Assembly: GCF_021151785.1 (NCBI RefSeq)
Contig: NZ_JAGKWP010000127.1
Location: forward strand, 1 to 5,679
Direction: 5' to 3'
Source: Flavobacterium sp.
GTDB lineage: Bacteria > Bacteroidota > Bacteroidia > Flavobacteriales > Flavobacteriaceae
Length of the DNA stretch: 5,679 bases
The translations under genes and the position numbers were made by a program. The notes under the pieces were generated by a model. That model did not search any database. It had not been told where the DNA came from and was given only the letters and a program-made list of their open reading frames with translations. Positions 1 through 5,679 of the stretch are shown here, piece after piece; position 1 is the first letter of the stretch, and every line of letters begins with the position of its first letter.

Positions 1-84
1 ACACTGTTACTTTCAATTTTACTGTAAAAAAAACATTGATTTTTTTAAACGTTTGTTTGTTGATGCTGATTAAATAATTATTTT

Positions 85-125
85 CATGTAAGAATAATAT
101 AATCACTTAATGTTATTCTTGCATG
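85..125. repeat. 13-bp inverted repeat in the leader of the sensor kinase gene
   Basis: The arms at 85-97 (CATGTAAGAATAA) and 113-125 (TTATTCTTGCATG) are complementary at 12 of 13 positions. The one mismatch, T89 with G121, would be a U-G wobble in RNA. The spacer is 15 nt and the right arm ends 24 nt before the kinase ATG. The stem is AT-rich and no T tract follows it, so a terminator is unlikely. It could be a DNA operator or a 5'-leader hairpin. A weak promoter-like pair (TTTG at 56-59, TATTTTCA at 79-86, 19-nt gap after TTG) would start transcription inside the left arm, which would favour the operator reading, but that promoter match is poor. Confidence 0.55.
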
Positions 126-149
126 GCTAGTTTATTAAATTGAGAATGC

Positions 150-2276
150 ATGAAGAGGATTGTTCTGTGGATGTTGATTTTGTTTTTACCCATTTATTCC
201 CACTCAAAAACAGTTAAATATTATCAACACTCAGATAATATCCTCATAGGTGGATATTCAGAAATTTTTACAGATACCGCTGATACATGTACAATACAGG
301 ACGTCATGCAAACGGATAAATTCGTTGCTGCCAGCAATACCATTCCCAATCTGGGAATTTCTTCAAAAGCTTTTTGGGTGAAGTTTACGATTCAAAATGA
401 ATCTGACCTGAAGGAACTGCTCTTAGAATATGGACAGGTAATCGTAGATGAAATAAGTATCTATGTAGTCAATCCACAAAATAATAAGATTGTCTATACG
501 TATCACGCCGGTGAACAATATAAGTTCAGCAAGCGCATGTATGATTATCCGACTTATATTTTTTCGATTCCAATTCAAAAGGGAGAAACAAAGAATGTTT
601 ACCTGCACCTTAAAAGCGGCGAAGAAATAGTCGTACCGGTAACACTGGGTTCTGCAACATCGATTTTAGACGCCAATCATGACAAAGGATTTATTTTTGG
701 TATGTATAGCGGAATCATCTTTGTGATGTTTTTTTTCAATCTGTTTATATACTTCACCCTTAAAGACTCTATTTATCTGAAGTACGTCATATATGTCTTC
801 TCCATTGGTATGGCACAGGCATCCTTGTTTGGATATTCATTTCAATACCTGTGGCCGACTTCTCCGTGGATGGCCAATCAAAGCGTCTATTTGTTTTCGT
901 GCATTGCCAGCATCAGTGCATTGGAGTTTGCAAAAACATTTTTACAAATGAAAACACACACACCTATATTATACAAAGGCTCTTTTATTTTTACGTTTGC
1001 TTATATAGTAACTGAAATTTTATCGTTGGCAGGTTATTTCAACATCAGCTATTTTCTGGTGTTAACAAATGCAGGTTTGATTTGCGCCTACATACTTATG
1101 GTCGCTATTGTTATATTTAAAAGAGGCTTTAAACCTGCATTGTTCTTTTTAATAGCATGGACACCTTTGTTGCTTGGTATAATCATCAGTGTATTGAAAG
1201 ATTTTGATATTCTGCCAGCTAATAATTTTACCAATTACACCATGGTAACAGGAACAGCACTTGAAGTAATACTGTTATCTTTTGCTTTGGCTGACAGAAT
1301 AAATATTTTAAAAAGAGAGAAAGAAGAATCACAGGCTCAGGTTTTACAAGCTCTGTTGCAGAATGAACTCATTATTAAAAACCAGAATATTCTGTTAGAG
1401 AAAAAAGTTGAAGAACGAACAAAAGAATTGTCTGATACGATTGCTGATTTAAAACAAACACAGCAGCAATTGGTGAGCTCTGAAAAGATGGCTTCACTGG
1501 GGCATTTAACTGCCGGAATTGCGCATGAAATAAATAACCCTATTAATTATGTTGTATCCAATGTGAAACCCTTGAAGAAAGATCTTGAAGATATTTATGA
1601 ACTGATACAGAAGTATGAAAACATAGATTCATTATCGGGTTTTCAAAATGAAATATCTGAAATCAATTCTTTTAAAAATGAAATTGATTATGCGTATTTG
1701 AAAAAAGAGATTGGAAGCTTATTGCAAGGCATTGAGGATGGAGCCGGGAAAACCGCCGATATTGTACAAGGACTTAAAGCATTTTCCAGAACGGATGAAA
1801 AGGTTTTTAAACGCGCAAACATCCTTGATGGAATTAATTCCAGCTTAACTCTCCTGAATACGGAGTTTTCAGGAGCTTCGATCGAGGTGATCAAAAACTT
1901 TTCAGATCTTCCGCAGATAGAATGTTACCCGGGCAAATTAAATCAGGTATTCATGAACATCCTGAATAATGCTGTTTTTTCCATTAAAGAAAATAAAGAA
2001 CGTAAAGAAAAAGGACGGCTTATTATTACAGCTTACGCCGACAATCATAGAGTACATGTTAGCTTTAAAGACAATGGAACCGGTATTCCGGACGATGTTA
2101 AAGCAAAAGTTTTTGAACCGTTTTTTTCTACCAAAGAAGCTGGTAAAGGTGCGGGTTTAGGAATGTCCATTGCGTTTGAAATTATCCGTGAGCATAATGG
2201 AGATATTCAGTTGCATACGGAATATGGAGGAGGTAGTGAGTTTGTGGTAAGTCTGCCGGTAAACTATACAAGGTAA
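150..2276 (+). CDS. 7TMR-DISM membrane sensor histidine kinase
   Basis: This is an inner-membrane sensor kinase that should autophosphorylate on His and pass phosphate to a response regulator. A signal peptide (about 1-19) precedes a periplasmic domain (about 25-170) resembling 7TMR-DISMED2, with the family-like FWVKF at 75-79. About seven membrane helices follow between 180 and 386, as in 7TMR-DISM receptors, then a coiled-coil linker (about 387-450). The HisKA H-box carries phospho-acceptor H459 in HEINNP; E460-x-x-N463 fits the ExxN phosphatase motif. The HATPase domain has the N-box around N603/N606/N607, the G1 box DNGTGIP (641-647), the F-box FEPFF (655-659) and the G2 box GKGAGLGMS (665-673), so all catalytic motifs are intact. 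There is no receiver domain and no regulator gene in view. H459 lies 86 residues before the AFSR segment, longer than in a minimal HisKA. The ligand is unknown; DISMED2 domains are proposed carbohydrate binders, so a sugar-like ligand is only a guess. The start at 150 is favoured because it places the signal peptide at the N-terminus. Confidence 0.95.
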   Translation: MKRIVLWMLILFLPIYSHSKTVKYYQHSDNILIGGYSEIFTDTADTCTIQDVMQTDKFVAASNTIPNLGISSKAFWVKFTIQNESDLKELLLEYGQVIVDEISIYVVNPQNNKIVYTYHAGEQYKFSKRMYDYPTYIFSIPIQKGETKNVYLHLKSGEEIVVPVTLGSATSILDANHDKGFIFGMYSGIIFVMFFFNLFIYFTLKDSIYLKYVIYVFSIGMAQASLFGYSFQYLWPTSPWMANQSVYLFSCIASISALEFAKTFLQMKTHTPILYKGSFIFTFAYIVTEILSLAGYFNISYFLVLTNAGLICAYILMVAIVIFKRGFKPALFFLIAWTPLLLGIIISVLKDFDILPANNFTNYTMVTGTALEVILLSFALADRINILKREKEESQAQVLQALLQNELIIKNQNILLEKKVEERTKELSDTIADLKQTQQQLVSSEKMASLGHLTAGIAHEINNPINYVVSNVKPLKKDLEDIYELIQKYENIDSLSGFQNEISEINSFKNEIDYAYLKKEIGSLLQGIEDGAGKTADIVQGLKAFSRTDEKVFKRANILDGINSSLTLLNTEFSGASIEVIKNFSDLPQIECYPGKLNQVFMNILNNAVFSIKENKERKEKGRLIITAYADNHRVHVSFKDNGTGIPDDVKAKVFEPFFSTKEAGKGAGLGMSIAFEIIREHNGDIQLHTEYGGGSEFVVSLPVNYTR

Positions 2277-2315
2277 TTGTAACGGTCGGGTCAATGAATT
2301 TATAAAAGAATAAGG

Positions 2316-2373
2316 GCTATAGGCTGTAAAAAGTCTTTCCATAAGCTAGACTTTTTGTTTTACAGCCTATAGC
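2316..2373. terminator. Nested bidirectional terminator between convergent genes
   Basis: A 16-bp perfect outer inverted repeat pairs 2316-2331 with 2358-2373 (GCTATAGGCTGTAAAA with its complement). Inside it lies a second hairpin, AAAAAGTCT (2328-2336) with AGACTTTTT (2348-2356), followed by TTTTTGTTTT on the plus strand. The inner and outer stems share the A run, so they are partly alternative. The inner stem plus T tract would stop the plus-strand kinase transcript. On the minus strand the same inner stem ends in TTTTT, so it may also stop the lipoprotein transcript. It sits between the kinase stop at 2276 and the lipoprotein stop at 2379, as expected for a shared terminator. Confidence 0.8.
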
Positions 2374-2378
2374 AAAAT

Positions 2379-3104
2379 TTATTTAGCTGTAACGATGTAT
2401 TGTTTGGCATCGTTGCAATCCACGTAATTCCCAACATATGCCTTAAGTTCTACGATCAGGTATGAACCGGCTAAATTGTTGGCATGATGACTAACATGAA
2501 TGGTTTCACCAGCTTCTAATATATAATCTGCACCATTTACGATATACATGGAAAATCCGCCGGCTGCATTGTCTGAATTATCGTATTTATTATCTGCAGA
2601 AGTATAATTCTGGATAGTAGCATGCGTTAAATCAAGTGGGTTTGTTCCTGTGTTTTTAAGATCTACTGTGTAATTAATGGTGCCGCTGGTTTGGCTGGTA
2701 ATGGTAAAATTACTGTATTGCAATTTAGCGAAGTCGGCACAGGTCATGTTTACATAACTGAATACAGGTTGGGAAGAAAAGGTTGTGCCCTTTACGGTAA
2801 CCTTTACAGCGCCGCTGCTACTTGCCGGTACTTCAACCTGAATAGCGGTTCCTGTAGTACTTATAACGGTTGCGTCAACGCCATTAAAAGTTACAGCAAT
2901 ATCGCTCACTGTTGTACCGAATGTGCCGCCGGTAATTTCCAGAGACATTCCTTCTACACCGTGTGCCTTGGATAAGGTAAGCGTAGGTCCAGTATTTCCT
3001 GGTGCCGGATCGGAATCTTTTTTCTTTTTACAGGAATTTAATGCCAGCAGACTAGTCAATAAAAAAATAACCAGGCTGGATTTTTTATGTAAGAGAGCCA
3101 TCAT
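2379..3104 (-). CDS. TIG/IPT-domain lipoprotein
   Basis: This is a predicted surface or periplasmic lipoprotein of 241 residues. A basic, hydrophobic signal peptide ends in the lipobox LNSC, giving lipidated Cys25, followed by KKKKD and a Ser/Asp/Pro/Gly-rich linker to about residue 40. The charged start after Cys is common in Bacteroidota lipoproteins, some of which are exported to the surface, but this is not a clear export signal. Residues about 40-117 resemble an IPT/TIG immunoglobulin-like fold (GVEGMSLEITGGTFG, then AVTFNG, then a VPASSSGAVKVTV stretch). Residues about 120-241 form a second beta-rich domain that I do not recognise with confidence; a CARDB-like sandwich is possible. Its Cys122 and Cys230 bracket the domain and could form a disulfide. 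Two adjacent Met codons could start the protein; 3104 is the longer choice and 3101 is equally good. No enzyme motif is visible; binding or adhesion is only a guess from the fold. Confidence 0.85.
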   Translation of the reverse strand: MMALLHKKSSLVIFLLTSLLALNSCKKKKDSDPAPGNTGPTLTLSKAHGVEGMSLEITGGTFGTTVSDIAVTFNGVDATVISTTGTAIQVEVPASSSGAVKVTVKGTTFSSQPVFSYVNMTCADFAKLQYSNFTITSQTSGTINYTVDLKNTGTNPLDLTHATIQNYTSADNKYDNSDNAAGGFSMYIVNGADYILEAGETIHVSHHANNLAGSYLIVELKAYVGNYVDCNDAKQYIVTAK

Positions 3105-3242
3105 AAATAAGGTTAGTTATACGGTTGTGAAATGAATCGTATTTTAAGTATACTAAAAATACCTGGGCTAAGCAACCCGTTTCATGATTGGGATCAGTGT
3201 TGCAACAGGTAGCATGCTTTTTTCACTTGTAGAAATAAACAG

Positions 3243-3277
3243 TAAAACCAGTCGATATGAATATCAGACTGGTTTTA
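3243..3277 (-). terminator. Hairpin after the thioredoxin/redoxin operon, probable terminator
   Basis: The arms TAAAACCAGTC (3243-3253) and GACTGGTTTTA (3267-3277) pair perfectly. The loop itself contains GATAT/ATATC, extending the stem past a single bulged A. On the minus strand it lies about 79 nt beyond the redoxin stop codon at 3356 and the stem ends in GGTTTTAC, a short T run. The position suits the end of the redoxin operon, but the T tract is weak and close to symmetric, so it could act in both directions or be a structured 3' end. The 251-nt gap (3105-3355) that contains it holds no gene that I can support. Confidence 0.6.
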
Positions 3278-3355
3278 TTGAAATCTGTTTAGAATAACTA
3301 TTTATTATTAAGCCTGCAGATAATCATTTTTTATCCTGCAATTCTTTAATCATAC

Positions 3356-3964
3356 TTATTTTTTCCACTTAATACCACAGCCAATCGCTTTTGTTGTAGT
3401 CGTTGGAACTTCTTTACCTGCCAGTAATGCGTCTACCGCTTGTTCCACATACTTCACGGTTACAGCAGAAGCATTGTCTGTGTTGTCATCAATTGCTCCG
3501 ATGTATTTAACAATCAGGTCTGCATTTTCTTTCTTCAAAACAAATACATGTGGTGTTTTGCTGGCGCCATATGTTTTTGCAATCTCTTGTGTTTCGTCAA
3601 CTAAATAGGGAAATGTAAATGATTTTTCCTTTGCTCTTTTCTTCATATTGGCAAAACTATCATCCGGGTAAGCTACAGCATCATTGGGATTGATCGCTAC
3701 AACCGGATAACCAAGCTTGGAATATTTATTGTTTAGAGCGATGATACGGTCTTCGTACTTCATTGCATACGGACAATGATTGCAGGTAAATACAACGATA
3801 AAACCTTTTGCATCTTTTTTATCTGCAAGTGAAAATGTTTTGTCATCAATGTTTTTTAATTTGAAATCAATGGCTTTGTCACCAATCTGGTAACCTCCAT
3901 CTGTTATAAAAGATGCAAACACAATGCTGATGCTAAGGGCTAGGAATACAATTATTTTTTTCAT
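3356..3964 (-). CDS. Exported peroxiredoxin-like redoxin (PRX_like1/AhpC-TSA family)
   Basis: This is a thioredoxin-fold protein of 202 residues, probably a periplasmic thiol oxidoreductase or peroxidase-like protein. A signal peptide covers about residues 1-18, without a lipobox. The redoxin domain starts near G28 (GDKAIDFKLKNIDDK, the usual AhpC/TSA opening). It carries the redox motif FTCNHCP with Cys61 and Cys64, and the cis-proline loop TPHVF with Pro138. The C-terminus IGCGIKWKK holds a third cysteine, Cys196; a similar Cys-x-I-K-W tail is typical of the PRX_like1 group as I recall it. That fits a thioredoxin-like CxxC enzyme better than a classical peroxiredoxin, whose active site is PxxxTxxC. 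It is the second gene of a two-gene unit: its ATG lies 23 nt after the stop of the TlpA-like gene, without a promoter between them that I can see. The substrate is unknown. Confidence 0.9.
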   Translation of the reverse strand: MKKIIVFLALSISIVFASFITDGGYQIGDKAIDFKLKNIDDKTFSLADKKDAKGFIVVFTCNHCPYAMKYEDRIIALNNKYSKLGYPVVAINPNDAVAYPDDSFANMKKRAKEKSFTFPYLVDETQEIAKTYGASKTPHVFVLKKENADLIVKYIGAIDDNTDNASAVTVKYVEQAVDALLAGKEVPTTTTKAIGCGIKWKK

Positions 3965-3987
3965 TGGATTAGAATTTATATGGTGAA

Positions 3988-4473
3988 TTATGAATGATGA
4001 AGTTTTATTTTTTCGTTCAGTTCTGTTTGGTTGAGATCACCTTCATGGAAGAAAACCTTTTTACCATTCTTATAGAAAACAGTTGCAGGAATGGCACCAT
4101 CCCAGCTGCTGTCAACCTGGTCGATCCATTTGTTGGGATCGCCGGCGTTTAATGAGTATACCTTGTTTTGTAAGTTCTTCTTTTTTACAAATGCTTCTAC
4201 TTTGGCTTTCTCAGAAACAAAGTCAAGATTGATGAGCAGGATCTTAATTTTTTTATTGGTTGTATCTTTTGCCGCCTGTTCAAAGTAGGGAAGTTCTGCC
4301 ACACACGGGCCGCACCAGGTTGCCCAGAAATTCACGATGTAGAGTGTGTCGTTTCCCGGTTGTATGGTTTTAGCTTGTAGTTGTTCCAGCGTGGTTGTTT
4401 CAATCTGTGCAAATGAAATATTGGGCAGGAATGCAACAACTACAAATAGGAGTAGATTGCAGATGAATTTCAT
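3988..4473 (-). CDS. TlpA/ResA-like exported thioredoxin
   Basis: This is a thiol-disulfide oxidoreductase of 161 residues that should act outside the cytoplasm. The signal peptide (about 1-22) has a likely signal peptidase I site after SFA, leaving Gln23 at the mature N-terminus. The thioredoxin fold follows with VNFWATWCGPC; the catalytic pair is Cys54 and Cys57, the cis-proline is Pro129 in IPATVFY, and NGK follows at 136-138. The WCGPC active site and the signal peptide point to the TlpA/ResA/DsbE group, which reduces disulfides in proteins such as apocytochrome c. No cytochrome maturation gene is nearby, so that role is not shown. The protein is short for the family and lacks the long N-terminal domain seen in many Bacteroidota TlpA proteins. 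It is the first gene of the pair with the redoxin; the shared targeting suggests electron passage between the two, which is inference. Confidence 0.92.
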   Translation of the reverse strand: MKFICNLLLFVVVAFLPNISFAQIETTTLEQLQAKTIQPGNDTLYIVNFWATWCGPCVAELPYFEQAAKDTTNKKIKILLINLDFVSEKAKVEAFVKKKNLQNKVYSLNAGDPNKWIDQVDSSWDGAIPATVFYKNGKKVFFHEGDLNQTELNEKIKLHHS

Positions 4474-4629
4474 AAATGAATGTTTACCTGAACAAGTAAC
4501 GAATTATGTACAACAAATGAAACGTACAAAAAGCTTGTTAAAAGGAAGATACCTAAATACTAGATGGAAGACTGTAAAGCGTCGACAAAAGCAGGTAAAA
4601 AATAGATGGGAAAATTGAGACGATTTCAT

Positions 4630-4665
4630 AAAAAATAACAGCCTGCATGTTGTATGCAGGCTGTT
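4630..4665 (-). terminator. Rho-independent terminator of the ArsR-SRPBCC operon
   Basis: A perfect 12-bp stem pairs AACAGCCTGCAT (4637-4648) with ATGCAGGCTGTT (4654-4665) around a 5-nt loop. Read on the minus strand it is followed, after one A, by six T (4635-4630). It begins 15 nt after the SRPBCC stop codon at 4681. It has the best terminator form in the window and insulates the TlpA-like gene downstream, whose own promoter must lie between about 4474 and 4630; I find no clear TAnnTTTG match there. Confidence 0.92.
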
Positions 4666-4680
4666 TCAAATAATATAGAT

Positions 4681-5181
4681 TTATTTTTGTGCAGCAAGAA
4701 CCCCATCCAGGTTTTCGAGGGCCATTAAGAAGCCTTCTTTGAAGCCCATGGAAATAATCATTTCCAGATCTTCCAGTTTTTCATACGTGAGTTCTACTTG
4801 CACAGTTGTACCAGCAGTTGTTTCGCTGAATGCAATTTTCCATTTGGTGCGCGGAAAATCCATATTCAATTTACCGTATGCATCACAAAAAGCATCCTGT
4901 AATTCAATTTTCTTTTGTGGATCGATGGATTTAAAATCTGCTCTTGCCCAGTGTTCTTCACCTTCAGGACCTACCATGGCATAGAGCCAGTACCCGCCTT
5001 CTTTAAAGTCCCGTGCTTTTGTTTTTGCTTTCCATGGTTTTGGTGCCCACCACTGATCAAGCAATTCTTTTTCTGTCCACGCTGCCCATACGTGTTTAAG
5101 AGGTGCAGCAAATTCTCGTGTAACGTTAATTTGATTTTTTCCTTTATCAACGGAAAAATCCATGAATAAACTACTTTTCAT
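4681..5181 (-). CDS. SRPBCC/AHSA1-family protein
   Basis: This is a cytoplasmic protein of 166 residues with the START-like (SRPBCC) fold, which makes a deep hydrophobic pocket for small molecules. Family marks are REFAAPLKHVWAAWTEKELLDQWWAPKPW (about 22-50), EGGYWLYAMVGPEGEEHW (61-78) and a C-terminal helix MGFKEGFLMALENLDGVL (145-162), the pattern of AHSA1/CalC-like proteins. No catalytic residues can be named and the ligand is unknown. Its first codons overlap the last 11 bp of the ArsR gene, so translation is probably coupled. An alternative start at Met7 (5161-5163) begins after the overlap, and family homology starts only further in, so the first six residues are uncertain. ArsR-SRPBCC pairs are common across bacteria; one proposal is that the SRPBCC protein binds a ligand or is the repressed product, but that is not shown here. 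Confidence 0.92.
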   Translation of the reverse strand: MKSSLFMDFSVDKGKNQINVTREFAAPLKHVWAAWTEKELLDQWWAPKPWKAKTKARDFKEGGYWLYAMVGPEGEEHWARADFKSIDPQKKIELQDAFCDAYGKLNMDFPRTKWKIAFSETTAGTTVQVELTYEKLEDLEMIISMGFKEGFLMALENLDGVLAAQK

Positions 5182-5497
5182 TTTCTTTGGTGTTCAGGTT
5201 GAGTAATACTTGATCCAGTTGAGAGAAGCGTTCTTCCCACAACTTTTTAAATTGTGCAAGCCAGTTGTCGATCTCTTTCATTTTGGTTACTTCCAGTTGA
5301 TAGTATATTTCACGTCCGGTTTGTTTTTGATGTACCAGTTCACATTCAACAAGGATTTTAAGATGCTTTGATACAGCCTGCCGGGATGTATTGAAATGTT
5401 CGGCCAACGCATTCGGTGTCATTGCCTGCAGTGCAATAAGGGCCAGAATGGTTCTTCGTGTTGGATCAGCGATCGCCTGGAATACATCTCGTTTCAT
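5171..5497 (-). CDS. ArsR-family winged-helix repressor
   Basis: This is a DNA-binding protein of 108 residues that probably represses its own operon. It opens with the family-typical FQAIADPTRRTIL (6-18). The helix-turn-helix lies at about 27-51 (TPNALAEHF, then NTSRQAVSKHLKIL), followed by the beta-wing around HQKQTGREIYYQLE (56-69) and a dimerisation helix. The metal-binding ELCVCDL motif of ArsR/SmtB is absent; the only cysteine is Cys52, so metal sensing is unlikely. This matches the ArsR subgroup that sits next to SRPBCC genes. It overlaps the SRPBCC start by 11 bp and is the first gene of the operon. Two matching inverted repeats overlap its predicted promoter, which supports autorepression. 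The A-rich leader lacks a Shine-Dalgarno sequence; 5497 is the only Met start before the conserved core. Confidence 0.94.
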   Translation of the reverse strand: MKRDVFQAIADPTRRTILALIALQAMTPNALAEHFNTSRQAVSKHLKILVECELVHQKQTGREIYYQLEVTKMKEIDNWLAQFKKLWEERFSQLDQVLLNLNTKENEK

Positions 5498-5515
5498 ATT
5501 ATCGTTTTTGGATTA

Positions 5516-5555
5516 GCAACTGATTGGTTGCAAATATATGCAACTTTTCGGTTGC
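5516..5555. promoter_or_regulatory. Tandem GCAAC-N6-GTTGC operator boxes
   Basis: Box A covers 5516-5531 (GCAAC-TGATTG-GTTGC) and box B covers 5540-5555 (GCAAC-TTTTCG-GTTGC). Each is a perfect 5-bp inverted repeat with a 6-nt centre, and the box centres are 24 bp apart. The facing inner arms also make GTTGCA-N6-TGCAAC at 5527-5544. Dyads of this form are what a dimeric ArsR winged helix would bind. Box B fills the -33/-7 spacer and box A covers the predicted start, so binding would block transcription. That this ArsR is the ligand of these boxes is inferred from their position. Confidence 0.82.
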
Positions 5556-5559
5556 GCAA
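5531..5559 (-). promoter_or_regulatory. Predicted Bacteroidota-type promoter of the arsR-SRPBCC operon
   Basis: Read on the minus strand, TTG at 5559-5557 is followed by an 18-nt spacer and TATATTTG at 5538-5531. This is a full match to TAnnTTTG, the -7 consensus described for Bacteroidota, at normal spacing from -33 TTG. Transcription would start near 5525, giving a leader of about 28 nt before the arsR ATG at 5497. The -7 box lies between the two operator boxes and shares a base with box A. Confidence 0.75.
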
Positions 5560-5679
5560 GTGTTTTTTCGATTTAATTTTAAAATCCTTGAAATCGACTC
5601 TGAAAAGGCTTTTTTATAATCAAGAAGAAAAAAAGTCATTTGTGTAATGAGTACTTGCATAAATTAAATACGTATAAAT

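Noticed and set aside
2691..3135. Plus-strand open frames antisense to the lipoprotein gene
   Set aside because: They shadow a well-supported lipoprotein gene with a lipobox and TIG fold; their translations are low-complexity and unlike any family.
3171..3203. GCAAC and GTTGC half-sites resembling the ArsR operator
   Set aside because: The half-sites are 23 nt apart instead of 6 and no promoter match adjoins them; chance occurrence is likely.
3313..3340. Small stem TGCA(G)GATA/TATCTGCA between the redoxin stop and the 3243 hairpin
   Set aside because: The stem is short and bulged, with no T tract on either strand in the right place; the hairpin at 3243-3277 is the better terminator candidate.
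4514..4593. Near matches to TAnnTTTG on the minus strand ahead of the TlpA-like gene (TTCATTTG at 4514-4521, TGCTTTTG at 4586-4593)
   Set aside because: Each misses one key base and neither has a TTG at a proper -33 distance, so I do not call a promoter.
4346..4618. Plus-strand 90-codon open frame running across the TlpA start and the upstream gap
   Set aside because: It is largely antisense to the TlpA-like signal peptide region, its product shows no domain or signal, and it has no promoter or family resemblance.
5568..5597. TCGATTT/AAATCGA inverted repeat in the right flank
   Set aside because: There are only 7 bp with a 16-nt spacer in AT-rich DNA, no T tract, and no gene that it would serve within the window. 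The rest of 5560-5679 shows nothing I can support.

Overview
This window is AT-rich chromosomal DNA, most likely from a Bacteroidota (Cytophagales/Flavobacteria-like) bacterium. This is inferred from four things: a 7TMR-DISM-type sensor kinase, a 'C-KKKKD' TIG-domain lipoprotein, leaders without Shine-Dalgarno sequences, and a promoter of the Bacteroidota form TTG-N18-TAnnTTTG ahead of the arsR-type gene. The species cannot be fixed from sequence alone. The window holds six protein genes and no RNA genes, insertion sequences, CRISPR arrays or phage genes.

Left part (1-2373): a leader with a 13-bp inverted repeat precedes a 708-codon membrane sensor histidine kinase on the plus strand. The kinase has a periplasmic 7TMR-DISMED2-like domain, seven membrane helices, a coiled coil, HisKA and HATPase. 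No response regulator lies in view. A nested hairpin closes it and separates it from the convergent lipoprotein gene.

Middle (2379-4473, all minus strand): a single-gene TIG/IPT lipoprotein is followed, upstream in genome coordinates, by a two-gene transcription unit. That unit encodes a TlpA/ResA-like exported thioredoxin (first gene) and an exported peroxiredoxin-like redoxin of the PRX_like1 type (second gene). A 23-nt gap and matching targeting suggest both act on thiols outside the cytoplasm.

Right part (4637-5679, minus strand): an ArsR-family winged-helix repressor overlaps by 11 bp with an AHSA1/SRPBCC ligand-binding-fold gene. This is the widespread ArsR-SRPBCC pair. Ahead of it is the clearest regulatory structure in the window: two GCAAC-N6-GTTGC boxes whose centres are 24 bp apart, one filling the -33/-7 spacer and the other covering the predicted transcription start. 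A strong hairpin with a T tract ends this operon.

The gene content looks like ordinary accessory or housekeeping chromosome, and I see no convincing new multi-gene system. The items most worth a second look are the tandem operator, the kinase leader inverted repeat, the long insertion in the kinase HisKA region, and the lipoprotein's unassigned C-terminal domain.
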